Source: Marinobacter sp. SS5-14b (GTDB lineage: Bacteria; Pseudomonadota; Gammaproteobacteria; Pseudomonadales; Oleiphilaceae). From it: a DNA stretch of 64,000 nucleotides. The DNA lies in the NCBI RefSeq assembly GCF_030541005.1, contig NZ_JASSVM010000003.1, positions 186,001 through 250,000 of the forward strand. Direction: 5' to 3'. The number at the start of each line of letters is the position of its first letter. Position 1 is the first letter of the stretch. Made by a program: the position numbers and the translations under genes. The notes beneath the pieces are model-generated. The model was not told where the DNA came from. It did no database searches and worked only from the letters and a program-made list of their open reading frames with translations. Positions 19,083-28,130 of this stretch are shown here, piece after piece.

Positions 19083-20894
19083 TCAGAGCGAAGGCCACAG
19101 GGAATCGAACTCATCTTCGGTAGTGCCAGGGCCGGAAGATGGCGCGCCATTCTGACTGGTCAACGCCACCGGGCTTTGCAGTTTGAGTTCAAACTGGCTG
19201 ATGCTTCCCGTTGCCGACACCTTTTTAAGCAGTTGCCCCTGGTCCTCGCGGCCGTCATGCAGCAGTGAGATGCGGCTGCCGCTCTGGAAAGGCAAGCGGG
19301 GGGTAATGAGGGTTGCTGCCTGATTGACGACGCTGATTTCCGGCAGCAGAAGGCCTCTCAGATATTCGCTGCTGTTGCCGACTTTCTGGATCAGCCGCAC
19401 CGCACAGGGCGACGCGCTGGGTGCCAGCAACTCAATACCCACCTGGGTGCCCTGATTTTTAATCTGCCTTAACCATCGAACGACAGCGATGCTCCAGGGG
19501 TGCGATCGTTGTTCCCTGACGCCCAGTACTTCTCCGGCCTGAAGGGTGGTCGGTATATTGGTTTCCCAGGCAACACAGTAGCCACCCGGGCTGGTGTTGA
19601 TCAGTAATGCGTGATGGGATTTGGGCCGGGCCCGATCCTGCCCGGGTGTGACTGCATTGCCGGCGGCACCCCGAAAGTTGATGGGGGTATCTGCCGAGTG
19701 CAGTCGGTCGTCTTGTGGTCCGGCATCGTGGGCGCCAGACCAGGCATCGGCTTGCCGGTTTGCCTTGCGGATAAACAGGTTGTCCTGCTCGTGGTGATCG
19801 CTTTCGTTGCCCTCAAGGAACTCGGAAAAGGCTTTCTGGCCTGCCACAAAATAGTGGGCTGAGGTCAGGCCGACACACACTTCGAGCGTTCCCTGACTGG
19901 AAATGCGGTTGAAGTTCCGCTTTGCCAGAATTCCGAGTGCCTGGCTCAGGTGAGTCAGCAAGGTATCGCTGACAGCCGGGGGGATGTTCAGTGGTGTGTC
20001 TGCCGTTCTGTGGTCGCGGCGTGCATGCAGAGCATCGGCCAGGTGTGAGGACAGAACCCGGGTATCGAAGCCAACGCTCTCGTCGCCGGGTTGGCTGTCC
20101 AGCAGGCTTCGATAGACCGGTGGCGAATCCTTCTCCATGTTGACGATGAACAGGCTGTCCGAGCCTGCGTCCGGGCCGCCCTCGCACCAGGTTGTCCAGG
20201 ATTCAAACAGTTCGTAAACGTGTGTGAGTTCGGACTGCCGCAACTGGTTGGGGCGTGAGCATCCCAGTAAGAGTATGCGTTTGTAGCTATCAGCCACCGT
20301 GCTGGACCGCCGGTGTGTCAGCGTGTCGTCATCCACATCCTGGGTGCCAAGCTTGTGGCGACTGGCAAACCGGAACAGGCGGTGACACTCCAGCCAGCTT
20401 TGGGCCGGGCTGGGGCAGTACAGTTGGTGGGACCTCAGAATGGTAGAGCCCAATTCGGCGATTGCCCGGTGGATTGCGGTGGCAATCGCCTTGCGGTTTT
20501 TGTCCACACCGCCGTGATCAATGAACTCCAGTACGCAGAGCTTGTAGCCGCTGGCCAGGTGGAGCTGAAGTGCCTGGGTGAGGTTGGCGATTTTCTTCTG
20601 CTTTTCCGGTAAGGCGATTGCCAGCCCCAGAAAATGCCTGGAAAGTTCGTTGCATACGAAATGAATCTTGTCCCGAACCAGTTCAAGGAACTGCATGCGT
20701 TGCTGTGGTGTCAGGAACAGGTGATTCAGCTCAATAATGGCATGGTAAAGCTGTCGGGAAGCTTCACCAATGTTGGCCATGGGTAGCTGGTCAATCCAGG
20801 CACGAAAAGCCTTGGGCGTCGTGTCACAAAAAGACAGGCTAGCTGTTTTTTGCTCGGGAACCTTGAGTTCGGGTTTCAGGATCATGCCATCCAT
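19083..20894 (-). CDS. unknown 603-residue protein upstream of fimX, possible degenerate PilZ-like C-terminus
   Basis: Soluble protein with no signal peptide or membrane helices. The N-terminal half is mainly helical (KAFRAWIDQLPMANIGEASRQLY..., QLHLASGYKLCVLEF). The middle contains HYFVAGQKAFSEFL. The C-terminal part has beta-type segments, including SPGGYCVAWE and an SRISLLHDG stretch, that could be a diverged PilZ barrel. I did not find the RxxxR...D/NxSxxG signature. In P. aeruginosa a similar unknown gene sits between fimX and psd, which suggests a linked role in c-di-GMP or pilus control. The ATG at 20894 is preferred over an upstream in-frame ATG at 21005, which would add an unusual Cys-rich N-terminus. 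Confidence 0.65.
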   Translation of the reverse strand: MDGMILKPELKVPEQKTASLSFCDTTPKAFRAWIDQLPMANIGEASRQLYHAIIELNHLFLTPQQRMQFLELVRDKIHFVCNELSRHFLGLAIALPEKQKKIANLTQALQLHLASGYKLCVLEFIDHGGVDKNRKAIATAIHRAIAELGSTILRSHQLYCPSPAQSWLECHRLFRFASRHKLGTQDVDDDTLTHRRSSTVADSYKRILLLGCSRPNQLRQSELTHVYELFESWTTWCEGGPDAGSDSLFIVNMEKDSPPVYRSLLDSQPGDESVGFDTRVLSSHLADALHARRDHRTADTPLNIPPAVSDTLLTHLSQALGILAKRNFNRISSQGTLEVCVGLTSAHYFVAGQKAFSEFLEGNESDHHEQDNLFIRKANRQADAWSGAHDAGPQDDRLHSADTPINFRGAAGNAVTPGQDRARPKSHHALLINTSPGGYCVAWETNIPTTLQAGEVLGVREQRSHPWSIAVVRWLRQIKNQGTQVGIELLAPSASPCAVRLIQKVGNSSEYLRGLLLPEISVVNQAATLITPRLPFQSGSRISLLHDGREDQGQLLKKVSATGSISQFELKLQSPVALTSQNGAPSSGPGTTEDEFDSLWPSL

Positions 20895-21071
20895 GTTCTC
20901 ACGCCAGTGTCTGGATTGCGTTAGGTGCTTTTCGACGAAAACGCCGAAAATACAGGCCGTTATTGTTTCTGTACATTGAACTGTAAAATAGCAAAGCAGA
21001 GACAAAAAGCGAGAAAATCACGAGTTGACAATCTTTAACAAGTGAAAAAGGGCCAACATCTGCGACAGGTC

Positions 21072-22151
21072 TCACGAATTGACGGGAATCGGAGTCTTGC
21101 TGGCCTGGCCTGGCACCTCTCTGACCAGCCTTGGAACCAGAAAGCCTGGCAAGTGTTCCAGCATTTCACCGACTATCTCTGCGGCCCGGGAATCGCTCAC
21201 GTTGAAATGGTGCGCACCGGCAACCGGATCAAAAGCGTGGAGGTAGTAGGGTAGCACGCCGGCTTCAAAAAGCGTTTCGCTCAACAACGATAGCGTTGCA
21301 CTCGAATCGTTAACACCTTTCAGGATGACGCTTTGGTTGAGCAAGGTGACGCCGGCATCCTTGAGTCGCTTCAGTGCCTGGCGCGTGGGGCTGTCTATCT
21401 CGGCCGGGTGATTCACGTGTACAACCACCACTTTCTGCAGCCGGCTCCGGTTCAGCCAGGCAAGCAAGTCGTTGCAAACCCGTTGGGGAATGACCACCGG
21501 CAGCCGTGTATGGATACGCAACCGGCGAAGGTGCGGCACCGTATCGAGCATCTCTGCCCACTGGGCCAGCAGTCGGTCGTTCACTGACAAGGGGTCGCCA
21601 CCGCTCAGGATAACTTCGTTGATTTCCGGGCTGGCTGAAAGGGCGGTGATCACCTCGCGCCGGTCGTTCGGGCTTAGCCTGTGATCGTCGTATGGAAAAT
21701 GCCGACGGAAACAGTAGCGACAGTTGATGGCACATTGGCCGGTCACCATCAGCAGGGCCCTGCTTTTGTATTTCCGGATTAATCCGGGCGTCTGGAATGC
21801 CGTTGTTTCTTCCAGGGGATCTCTGATAAACCCGGGTTGCTCAAGGCTTTCATCAGCAAACGGCATAACCTGACGCAGTAAGGGGTCTTCTGGGTTTCCG
21901 GGCTCCATTCGCTGGATGAAGGGCTCCGGCACCCGGACAGGAAATTGCTTGTGCCCGCCCTTCGCGCCCTCAAGCCACGTTTCGACAGGCAGGCCCAGGC
22001 GCTCCAGCAGTTGTTCGGGCCGGCAAACGGAGTTGCTGAGAATCTGTTGCCAGCTCTGACCTTCAGCGGGTGCATCAGATGCGGTGCAGAAGCTGGTTGG
22101 CAGATGGCTGACATCGCGGGCTTCTATACGGGCAGGGGTTCGCTGTATCAT
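21072..22151 (-). CDS. epmB: EF-P beta-lysylation protein (lysine 2,3-aminomutase-like radical SAM enzyme)
   Basis: Converts (S)-alpha-lysine to (R)-beta-lysine for attachment to elongation factor P. It has 359 residues with the radical-SAM cluster motif CAINCRYC (Cys140, Cys144, Cys147) and PLP-binding features near the C-terminus (SVILKGVND, PYYLHAFDPV). It is shorter than catabolic lysine aminomutases, as expected for EpmB. It is divergent from efp, with 45 bases between start codons, and epmA follows efp, so the assignment is secure. Confidence 0.95.
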   Translation of the reverse strand: MIQRTPARIEARDVSHLPTSFCTASDAPAEGQSWQQILSNSVCRPEQLLERLGLPVETWLEGAKGGHKQFPVRVPEPFIQRMEPGNPEDPLLRQVMPFADESLEQPGFIRDPLEETTAFQTPGLIRKYKSRALLMVTGQCAINCRYCFRRHFPYDDHRLSPNDRREVITALSASPEINEVILSGGDPLSVNDRLLAQWAEMLDTVPHLRRLRIHTRLPVVIPQRVCNDLLAWLNRSRLQKVVVVHVNHPAEIDSPTRQALKRLKDAGVTLLNQSVILKGVNDSSATLSLLSETLFEAGVLPYYLHAFDPVAGAHHFNVSDSRAAEIVGEMLEHLPGFLVPRLVREVPGQASKTPIPVNS

Positions 22152-22196
22152 AGCGACCTTTGAAATTTTAACGACAGTATGTCAGGTGGACATTTC

Positions 22197-22772
22197 ATGG
22201 CTTCATATTCTACCAACGAATTCCGCGGCGGTCTCAAGGTTTTGCTGGACGGCGACCCTTGTATCATTCTGGAGAACGAATTCGTTAAGCCCGGTAAGGG
22301 CCAGGCTTTTAACCGTGTCAGGCTTCGTAACCTGATGACCAACCGGGTTTGGGAGCGCACGTTTAAATCCGGTGAAAGCCTGGAGTCGGCCGATGTGATG
22401 GATCAGGACATGGAGTACCTGTACACCGATGGCGAGTTCTGGCACTTCATGCTGACTGACGGCTCTTTCGAGCAGTACGCCGCAGATGCCAAGGCCGTTG
22501 GCGATACCATCAAATGGCTCAAAGAACAGGATGTATATACCGTTACTCTATACAACGGCGCTCCACTGTCAGTAACACCGCCGAACTTTGTTGAGCTTGA
22601 GGTGGTGGATACCGACCCGGGCATGAAGGGCGATACCGCTCAGGGCGGCTCCAAACCGGCCACTCTGTCTACCGGTGCCGTGGTGAGCGTGCCTCTGTTC
22701 ATCGTTATCGGTGAGGTTCTGAAAGTGGATACTCGTACCGGCGAGTACGTTAACCGCGTCAAGAGCAGCTGA
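22197..22772 (+). CDS. efp: elongation factor P
   Basis: Relieves ribosome stalling at polyproline motifs. It has 191 residues beginning [12 protein letters not shown]. Lys34 in VKPGKGQAF is the beta-lysylation site. An upstream in-frame ATG at 22179 would add six residues, but the AGGTGG in that stretch is the likely ribosome binding site for the ATG at 22197. epmB is divergent and epmA begins seven bases downstream, so target and modifying enzymes are together. Confidence 0.97.
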   Translation: MASYSTNEFRGGLKVLLDGDPCIILENEFVKPGKGQAFNRVRLRNLMTNRVWERTFKSGESLESADVMDQDMEYLYTDGEFWHFMLTDGSFEQYAADAKAVGDTIKWLKEQDVYTVTLYNGAPLSVTPPNFVELEVVDTDPGMKGDTAQGGSKPATLSTGAVVSVPLFIVIGEVLKVDTRTGEYVNRVKSS

Positions 22773-22778
22773 TTCTTC

Positions 22779-23747
22779 GTGACTGAGATACCTGTCTGGC
22801 AGCCCACTGCCTCGCGGGACGTCCTGAAAAGCCGTGCACAGCAGCTTGCTTATGTGCGCGGCTTTTTTGATGCGCGCAACGTACTGGAGGTAGAAACTCC
22901 GGTGCTTGGCCGCTTCGGCGTCACTGATGTGAATCTTGACGGAATTCCTGCGCAAGTCAGCGCCGGTTGCCTGAACGGCGGCTGGCTACAAACATCCCCC
23001 GAATACCATATGAAGCGGTTGTTGGCTGCCGAGATTGGCTCTATTTATCAGGTCGCCCGGGTATTCCGTAACGGCGAGCGAGGGCGGCGTCACAATCCCG
23101 AGTTTTCCATGCTCGAATGGTACCGGGTGGGGTTGGATGATCAGGCTTTGATGGCCGAGGTGTCAGATCTGGTTTGTGGTTGGTTGGATTGTGAACGGCC
23201 AGAGCAGTTGCACTACCGGCAAGCGGTGATCGCAAGTGCCGGTTTTGACCCGATGACGGTGTCCGATTACAACCTGCGTCAGTATTGCGAACAGTGGCTG
23301 GAGCCTGAGCAGCTTGCAGGGCTTGGCCGTGACGGTTGCCTTGATCTGGTCATGAGCTTTGTTGTTGAGCCTGGCCTGGGTCTTGATCGGCCGGTATTTA
23401 TCACGCGTTATCCCGCCTCTCAGGCTGCGCTGGCCAAGGTGTCTCTTGAAGGTGATCATCCGGTAGCCCACAGATTTGAGTTGTACATCGGCGGGCTGGA
23501 AATCTGCAACGGCTATTGGGAGCTGACAGATGCTGCCGAGCAGCGGCAGCGCTTTGCGGCTGACAATGGCCAGCGTAGAGCCACCGGCAAACCCGAGATG
23601 GCTCTGGATGAGGCGTTTATCGGCGCGCTCGAAGCCGGCCTGCCCGATTGCTCGGGTGTAGCACTTGGGCTGGACCGGCTTCTGATGCTGAAGGTGGGTG
23701 CGAAGAGTATCGAGGAGGTGCTGGCTTTCCCGATTGAGCGAGCCTGA
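22779..23747 (+). CDS. epmA: EF-P lysine-tRNA ligase-like enzyme (GenX/PoxA)
   Basis: Ligates beta-lysine to Lys34 of EF-P. It has 322 residues and consists of a class II lysyl-tRNA synthetase catalytic domain without the anticodon-binding domain. Class II motifs are visible: FFDARNVLEVETPVL (motif 1), RVFRNGERGRRHNPEFSMLEWYR (motif 2), and GVALGLDRLLML (motif 3). It starts at GTG (22779) seven bases after efp. It converges on psd. Confidence 0.95.
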   Translation: MTEIPVWQPTASRDVLKSRAQQLAYVRGFFDARNVLEVETPVLGRFGVTDVNLDGIPAQVSAGCLNGGWLQTSPEYHMKRLLAAEIGSIYQVARVFRNGERGRRHNPEFSMLEWYRVGLDDQALMAEVSDLVCGWLDCERPEQLHYRQAVIASAGFDPMTVSDYNLRQYCEQWLEPEQLAGLGRDGCLDLVMSFVVEPGLGLDRPVFITRYPASQAALAKVSLEGDHPVAHRFELYIGGLEICNGYWELTDAAEQRQRFAADNGQRRATGKPEMALDEAFIGALEAGLPDCSGVALGLDRLLMLKVGAKSIEEVLAFPIERA

Positions 23748-23761
23748 CCGGGCCTCTCTGG

Positions 23762-24631
23762 TCAGGCTGTCGCCTGGCCCAGTTTGCCGAAGGCTTCACC
23801 CATCTGTACGGTTTTGCCGGCTACCTGGTCGGTATTCCAGTCCACGGAGCCCTTAGGCATCACCAGAACCACCGTAGAGCCCAAGCGGAATCGTCCCATT
23901 TCATCGCCCTTTTCGAAGCGAACGGCTTCGTTGCCCGAATACTGCCACTGGGTAATCTGGCTTGGCTTGGGTGCAACTACGCCTGCCCAGGTGGTTTCCA
24001 TACTGCCCACAATCATGGCTCCGACAAGAACCAGCGCCATAGGGCCAGCGTCGGTATCAAACATGCAGGCCACTCTTTCATTCCGCGCAAACAGGTTGGG
24101 TACATTTTCTGCGGTGACCGGGTTCACGGAAAAAAGTTTGCCGGGCACGTAGACCATTTCTTTCAGGGTGCCGGCCAGTGGCATGTGGATGCGGTGGTAA
24201 TCTTTCGGAGACAGGTAAATGGTGGCGAACTCACCCTCGCGAAAAGGTGCTGCACGATCCTCATCGCCGCCCAACAGCTCAGTCAGGCTGAACGACTGGC
24301 CTTTTGCCTGAAACACTCGATCGTCTGCAATGACATGACCAAGCTGGCTGATGGCGCCGTCTACCGGGCTTACGAAAACAGCCGGGTTCTGATCGACGCT
24401 GCGAGTTCCAGGCTTCAAGGCGCGGGTGAAAAAAGCGTTGAAACTGGGGTAGGCGGTCGGGTCCGATTCAGCGGCTTCGCTCATGTTTACGCCGTAACGG
24501 TCGATAAACCATTTGATCACACGGTTTTTCAGGGCAGGTGTCCTGTCGTTGTCGGCAAGGCGTCCGGCTAGCCGGGAAACCGACAGCTGAGGTGTGACGT
24601 ATTGGCTCAGGACAAACAGTTTATCAAGCAT
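23762..24631 (-). CDS. psd: phosphatidylserine decarboxylase
   Basis: Makes phosphatidylethanolamine from phosphatidylserine at the inner membrane. It has 289 residues. The self-cleavage motif LGST near the C-terminus (FRLGSTVVLVMPKGS) yields the pyruvoyl serine. The conserved SPVDGAI and HRIHMPLAG segments contain the Asp and His needed for processing. Lone gene on the minus strand, divergent from motA, in the same neighbourhood as in Pseudomonas. Confidence 0.95.
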   Translation of the reverse strand: MLDKLFVLSQYVTPQLSVSRLAGRLADNDRTPALKNRVIKWFIDRYGVNMSEAAESDPTAYPSFNAFFTRALKPGTRSVDQNPAVFVSPVDGAISQLGHVIADDRVFQAKGQSFSLTELLGGDEDRAAPFREGEFATIYLSPKDYHRIHMPLAGTLKEMVYVPGKLFSVNPVTAENVPNLFARNERVACMFDTDAGPMALVLVGAMIVGSMETTWAGVVAPKPSQITQWQYSGNEAVRFEKGDEMGRFRLGSTVVLVMPKGSVDWNTDQVAGKTVQMGEAFGKLGQATA

Positions 24632-24774
24632 CTGAGAAATCTCTCGGGTTTAAAACGGCGCAGTTTAACAAACTGGGGCGAGTGTATAGAAATTGTTTCG
24701 TGGCTTCGCTGTTCGGGCAGAGGCTTGCTATTATCGGTCTATCGACCAGACAACAAAAAGGCTAACTCTTCTCT

Positions 24775-25626
24775 ATGCTGCTGATTATTGGTGCGGTAGT
24801 TGTCATTGCAAGCGTTCTGGGTGGTTATGTATTGCACGGTGGAAACCTGGCTGTACTCTGGCAACCGACGGAAATCCTGATCATCGGCGGTGCGGCTTTG
24901 GGTTCTTTTGTGATTGCCAACCCCATGCACACCGTAAAGGAAGTGTTCAGTGGTTTGTTGAGATTGTTGACCGGCTCGCCTTTCAATAAATCCTACTACA
25001 TGGATTTGCTCAGCTTGCTGTACGAGGTTTTCGATAAGTCCCGTAAGCAGGGCGTGATGGCCATTGAGGAAGACATCGATAACCCTGAAAACAGCCAGAT
25101 CTTCATCCGCTACCCTGCCATCATGAAGTCCGGTCACCTACTTGATTTTATTACGGATTATTTAAGAATTATCAGTTCGGGCAACATGGCGCCCCACGAG
25201 CTCGAAGGCATGATGGAGAACGAGATCGATAGTCGCCAGCACGAACTGGAAGAACCCGCCCACGCTGTCAACAAGATTGCAGATGCGCTCCCCGGCCTGG
25301 GTATCGTTGCGGCGGTGCTGGGTATTGTCATTACCATGAACTTTCTGTCGGAAGGGCCGGAGAGAATTGGCCTGAGTGTCGCAGCGGCACTTGTGGGGAC
25401 GTTCCTGGGAATCTGGATGGGCTATGGGTTTGTTGGTCCGGCCTCCATTGCGCTTGAACACGCCGCGAAATATGAATTGAAAGCCTACGAGTGCGTGAAA
25501 TCCGCCATTGTTGCTACGGTGTCTGGCCAGGCGCCACAAATGGCCATCGAGTTCGGCCGTAAATCCCTGCCCACAGACAAAAGGCCAGGCTTCCAGGAAC
25601 TGAACGATCACGTTCGCTCCAAGTGA
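24775..25626 (+). CDS. motA: flagellar motor stator protein MotA
   Basis: Inner-membrane ion-channel subunit of the flagellar stator, 283 residues with four transmembrane helices. The cytoplasmic loop contains the charged stretch preceding GHLLDFITDYLR. The late helices carry ALPGLGIVAAVLGIVITM and VGTFLGIWMGYGFVGP. It is followed 28 bases later by motB. Family resemblance is to the E. coli-type, proton-driven MotA. Confidence 0.95.
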   Translation: MLLIIGAVVVIASVLGGYVLHGGNLAVLWQPTEILIIGGAALGSFVIANPMHTVKEVFSGLLRLLTGSPFNKSYYMDLLSLLYEVFDKSRKQGVMAIEEDIDNPENSQIFIRYPAIMKSGHLLDFITDYLRIISSGNMAPHELEGMMENEIDSRQHELEEPAHAVNKIADALPGLGIVAAVLGIVITMNFLSEGPERIGLSVAAALVGTFLGIWMGYGFVGPASIALEHAAKYELKAYECVKSAIVATVSGQAPQMAIEFGRKSLPTDKRPGFQELNDHVRSK

Positions 25627-25654
25627 TGTTGACCGCCAGTAGCCGGAGTTAAGT

Positions 25655-26614
25655 GTGGAAGAGCAGCCGATTATCATAAAACGCAAAAAGGTTGTCGCCG
25701 GAGGTCACCACGGCGGCTCCTGGAAGGTTGCGTTTGCGGATTTCGCCACGGCCATGATGGCTTTCTTTCTCGTGCTCTGGCTGACGGCGACGGCCTCGCC
25801 GGAGCAGAAGCTGGCGGTGGAAGGTTATTTCAAGGACCCCATCGGCTTTATGGAGGGCGGTTCTGCAAACCCGGTCGACCTGGAGGGCAGCGCATCGGTG
25901 ATCAACGAGGCTTCGCAGGACGTTGAATCCAGCACCATCCAGATTGAAGATCAGGTTGTCGATGAATTGGCCGAGACCCTTGAGCAGCGCCGTATGGAAC
26001 AGCTGTTTCAGGAGCTTAAAGAACGTATTGAGCAGAATGAAACCTTGCAGGAGTTCAAGGACCAGTTGCTGATAGACATTACCGACGAAGGCCTGCGCAT
26101 TCAGATTGTGGACCGGTCTGGCAGGCCCATGTTCGATAGTGGTCGTGCCGAACTCAAATATTACTCCCAGGATATTCTGTTTGAACTTGCCAAAACGCTG
26201 GGCTCGGTCAACAACAAACTCAGCCTGACCGGCCATACGGATGCAACCCCGTTCAGTGGCCGGCCCGGTTACACCAACTGGGAGCTTTCGGCGGACCGCG
26301 CCAACACCGCGCGTCGGGCATTGGTGGCCGGTGGTGTCAGGCTGGAACAAATTGCCCGGGTAGTGGGGCTGAGTGAGTCGGTACTGTTCGACAAAGACAA
26401 CCCGGTGGCCCCGGTGAACCGGCGCATCTCCATCATCGTTCTGAACAAGAAAACAGCCGAGGGTATTGAGAGTGGTGCTGGCCGCTCAGATCGTCCGCTT
26501 ATCGATCTGACCCGCCCGACCGAGGAGCAGGAAGAACAGGCGCTGGAACAACTGGAAGGCGGTGACTGGTTCGAAGAACGCCCTGAGCCAGCGCCGGGCG
26601 AGCTGAACTGGTGA
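25655..26614 (+). CDS. motB: flagellar motor stator protein MotB
   Basis: Peptidoglycan-anchoring stator subunit, 319 residues. The single transmembrane helix follows WKVAFADFATAMMAFF, where Asp29 is the ion-carrying residue. A plug and linker region leads to an OmpA-like domain with LTGHTDATPFSGRPGYTNWELSADRAN. It starts at GTG (25655). The partner of motA directly upstream. Confidence 0.95.
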   Translation: MEEQPIIIKRKKVVAGGHHGGSWKVAFADFATAMMAFFLVLWLTATASPEQKLAVEGYFKDPIGFMEGGSANPVDLEGSASVINEASQDVESSTIQIEDQVVDELAETLEQRRMEQLFQELKERIEQNETLQEFKDQLLIDITDEGLRIQIVDRSGRPMFDSGRAELKYYSQDILFELAKTLGSVNNKLSLTGHTDATPFSGRPGYTNWELSADRANTARRALVAGGVRLEQIARVVGLSESVLFDKDNPVAPVNRRISIIVLNKKTAEGIESGAGRSDRPLIDLTRPTEEQEEQALEQLEGGDWFEERPEPAPGELNW

Positions 26615-26648
26615 GGCCAGGCCGGCCTGATTGAGGGCGAGCGATAAC

Positions 26649-27704
26649 TCAGGACAGCTTAAGCCCGCGAGCCTGCTGCTCCGACATGTCCTGAAGAATT
26701 CGATGGAAACTCTTCAGGCGCTCCCTCGAAATCGCTCCGGTTTCAGCCGCAGCGTCCAGCGCACACCCTGGGTCGCCCATGTGGCGGCAATTGCGGAACT
26801 TGCAAAGGCCGATCAGAGGCCGGATTTCCCGGAAGCCGTACTCCACTTCCTGAGGGGTCATGTGCCAGAGCCCGAACTCCCGAATGCCGGGCGAGTCAAT
26901 CAGATCACCACCGGCCGGCAGGTGAAACAGTTTGGCCGTGGTAGTGGTGTGTACACCCTTGCCAGTGCTCTCGGAAACCGCGCCTACTCGCAATAATTCG
27001 TCGGGCAACAGGGTCTGGATAATTGATGACTTGCCCACGCCGGACTGGCCTACAAAAACGCTGGTCTGGCCCCTGACCAGCGCCTCGACTTCCGCTGCCG
27101 GCTCGCCCTCACAGGCCACCGCAGACGTTCGCTCAACCTGATAGCCCAAAGCTTCATAGCGGGCCAGCAGTGTCTCAATGTGTTCCCGGTTACGATCGTT
27201 AATCAGGTCTGTCTTGTTCAGCAAAATGACGGCGGGAATATCAGAGCTTTCGGACGCCACCAGATATCGGTCAATCAGACTGTCATGGGGTTCCGGCTCC
27301 GGCGCGATCACCAGAATGATGTGGTCAATGTTGGCGGCTACCGGTTTGAGTGCACCAAAGTTATCTGGCCGTTGCAGCAAATTGTCGCGATCACACCGCG
27401 CTACAATGACCCCGGTCTCACTCTTGCCTGGTCGCCATACCACTCGGTCGCCAGTCACCAGGCTGCTGATGTTCGCCCGAACAAAGCACCGGAATACCTG
27501 CCCGGTGTTCTCCCCCTGCAGGGCTTCAATGTCCAGTTGCTGCCCGTAGTGGGCAATCACCAGCCCTTCTTGCTCCGGCCCCAGTTCGCCCGCTTCGGTC
27601 TGAGCTTCAATGGCCTTTTCTTTCCGGGCCATTCGGGTTGTCCGCTCTTTCTGAATTTTCTCAATCCGCCATTGCTGGCGGTTGTTCAATTTGCGTTTGG
27701 CCAT
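26649..27704 (-). CDS. rsgA: ribosome small subunit-dependent GTPase A
   Basis: Circularly permuted GTPase that assists late 30S maturation, 351 residues. After a basic N-terminus and OB fold come NKTD (G4), then GQSGVGKSSI (G1) and DSPGIREFGL (G3), the permuted order. The C-terminal zinc finger is CKFRNCRHMGDPGC. The gene is divergent from orn. The 426-base gap between them holds two palindromic repeats, one of them (27818-27927) in sense with rsgA. Confidence 0.96.
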   Translation of the reverse strand: MAKRKLNNRQQWRIEKIQKERTTRMARKEKAIEAQTEAGELGPEQEGLVIAHYGQQLDIEALQGENTGQVFRCFVRANISSLVTGDRVVWRPGKSETGVIVARCDRDNLLQRPDNFGALKPVAANIDHIILVIAPEPEPHDSLIDRYLVASESSDIPAVILLNKTDLINDRNREHIETLLARYEALGYQVERTSAVACEGEPAAEVEALVRGQTSVFVGQSGVGKSSIIQTLLPDELLRVGAVSESTGKGVHTTTTAKLFHLPAGGDLIDSPGIREFGLWHMTPQEVEYGFREIRPLIGLCKFRNCRHMGDPGCALDAAAETGAISRERLKSFHRILQDMSEQQARGLKLS

Positions 27705-27817
27705 CTGGTTTCAAGTGTTCCGGGAAAGTGGTGTGACACATGATACGTGAATCATAGACAATAGGCAGGGTTTCTAGACTTTCGAGTAAGGCCGCGCAAC
27801 TCTCGACTTGGGTGCAA

Positions 27818-27927
27818 GTGCTGGCCGGGTACACCTTTCCGGGAGACGCTACGAGCACATCCGTGTGCGCTTAGCTGAAGCCATCCATGGCTTCAGATAC
27901 TCCCGGAAAGGTGTACCCGGCCAGCAC
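27818..27927 (-). repeat. dual-hairpin palindromic element 1 (TwoAYGGAY-like), minus orientation
   Basis: A perfect 27-base inverted repeat (27818-27844 with 27901-27927) encloses two hairpins. Read on the minus strand, hairpin 1 is CTGAAG-CCATGGATGG-CTTCAG with loop core CATGGATG. Hairpin 2 is GCACACGGATGTGC with core CACGGATG. Both cores match the CsrA/RsmA consensus CANGGAYG. It lies 114 bases upstream of the rsgA start in sense orientation. The arms share no long sequence with most other copies, yet remain fully complementary. Confidence 0.85.
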
Positions 27928-27981
27928 CCCGATCCGCAGAGTGGGTTTCAGATTGACAGGCGGCCAGTAATGTAGCTTGAA
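27928..27981. other. 54-base spacer between two outward-facing repeats
   Basis: Sits at the centre of the rsgA/orn intergenic region. It contains a TTGACA hexamer at about 27954-27959 on the plus strand without a clear -10 partner. If promoters for both genes lie here, both repeats would be in 5' leaders; this is inference. Confidence 0.25.
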
Positions 27982-28094
27982 GTGCAGGTGTGGTGCTGCT
28001 TTCCGGAAATGTGCGGAGCCAGGGATGGCGGAGCCCAAGCGTCACAAGGATGTGCCGAAGGAGCGTTTTCCGGAAAGCAGCACCACACCTGCAC
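27982..28094 (+). repeat. dual-hairpin palindromic element 2 (TwoAYGGAY-like), plus orientation
   Basis: A perfect 28-base inverted repeat (27982-28009 with 28067-28094) encloses two hairpins. Loop 1 is GCCAGGGATGGC (core CAGGGATG). Loop 2 contains ACAAGGATGT, an exact match to the CsrA SELEX core ACARGGAUGU as I recall it. It lies 36 bases before the orn ATG in sense orientation. Confidence 0.85.
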
Positions 28095-28130
28095 CTGCCC
28101 CCAAACATAACGGCATAGGTTTCATACGTA

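Noticed and set aside
20895..21005. Longer N-terminus for the 603-residue protein from the ATG at 21005
   Set aside because: The 37 extra residues are Cys-rich and unlike the rest of the protein. The ATG at 20894 with GTGAGAA before it is more plausible.
27818..28094. The palindromic elements as integron attC sites
   Set aside because: Length and imperfect palindromy are similar, but there are no GTTRRRY/RYYYAAC core sites, no integrase gene and no cassette array. The copies are scattered among housekeeping genes.
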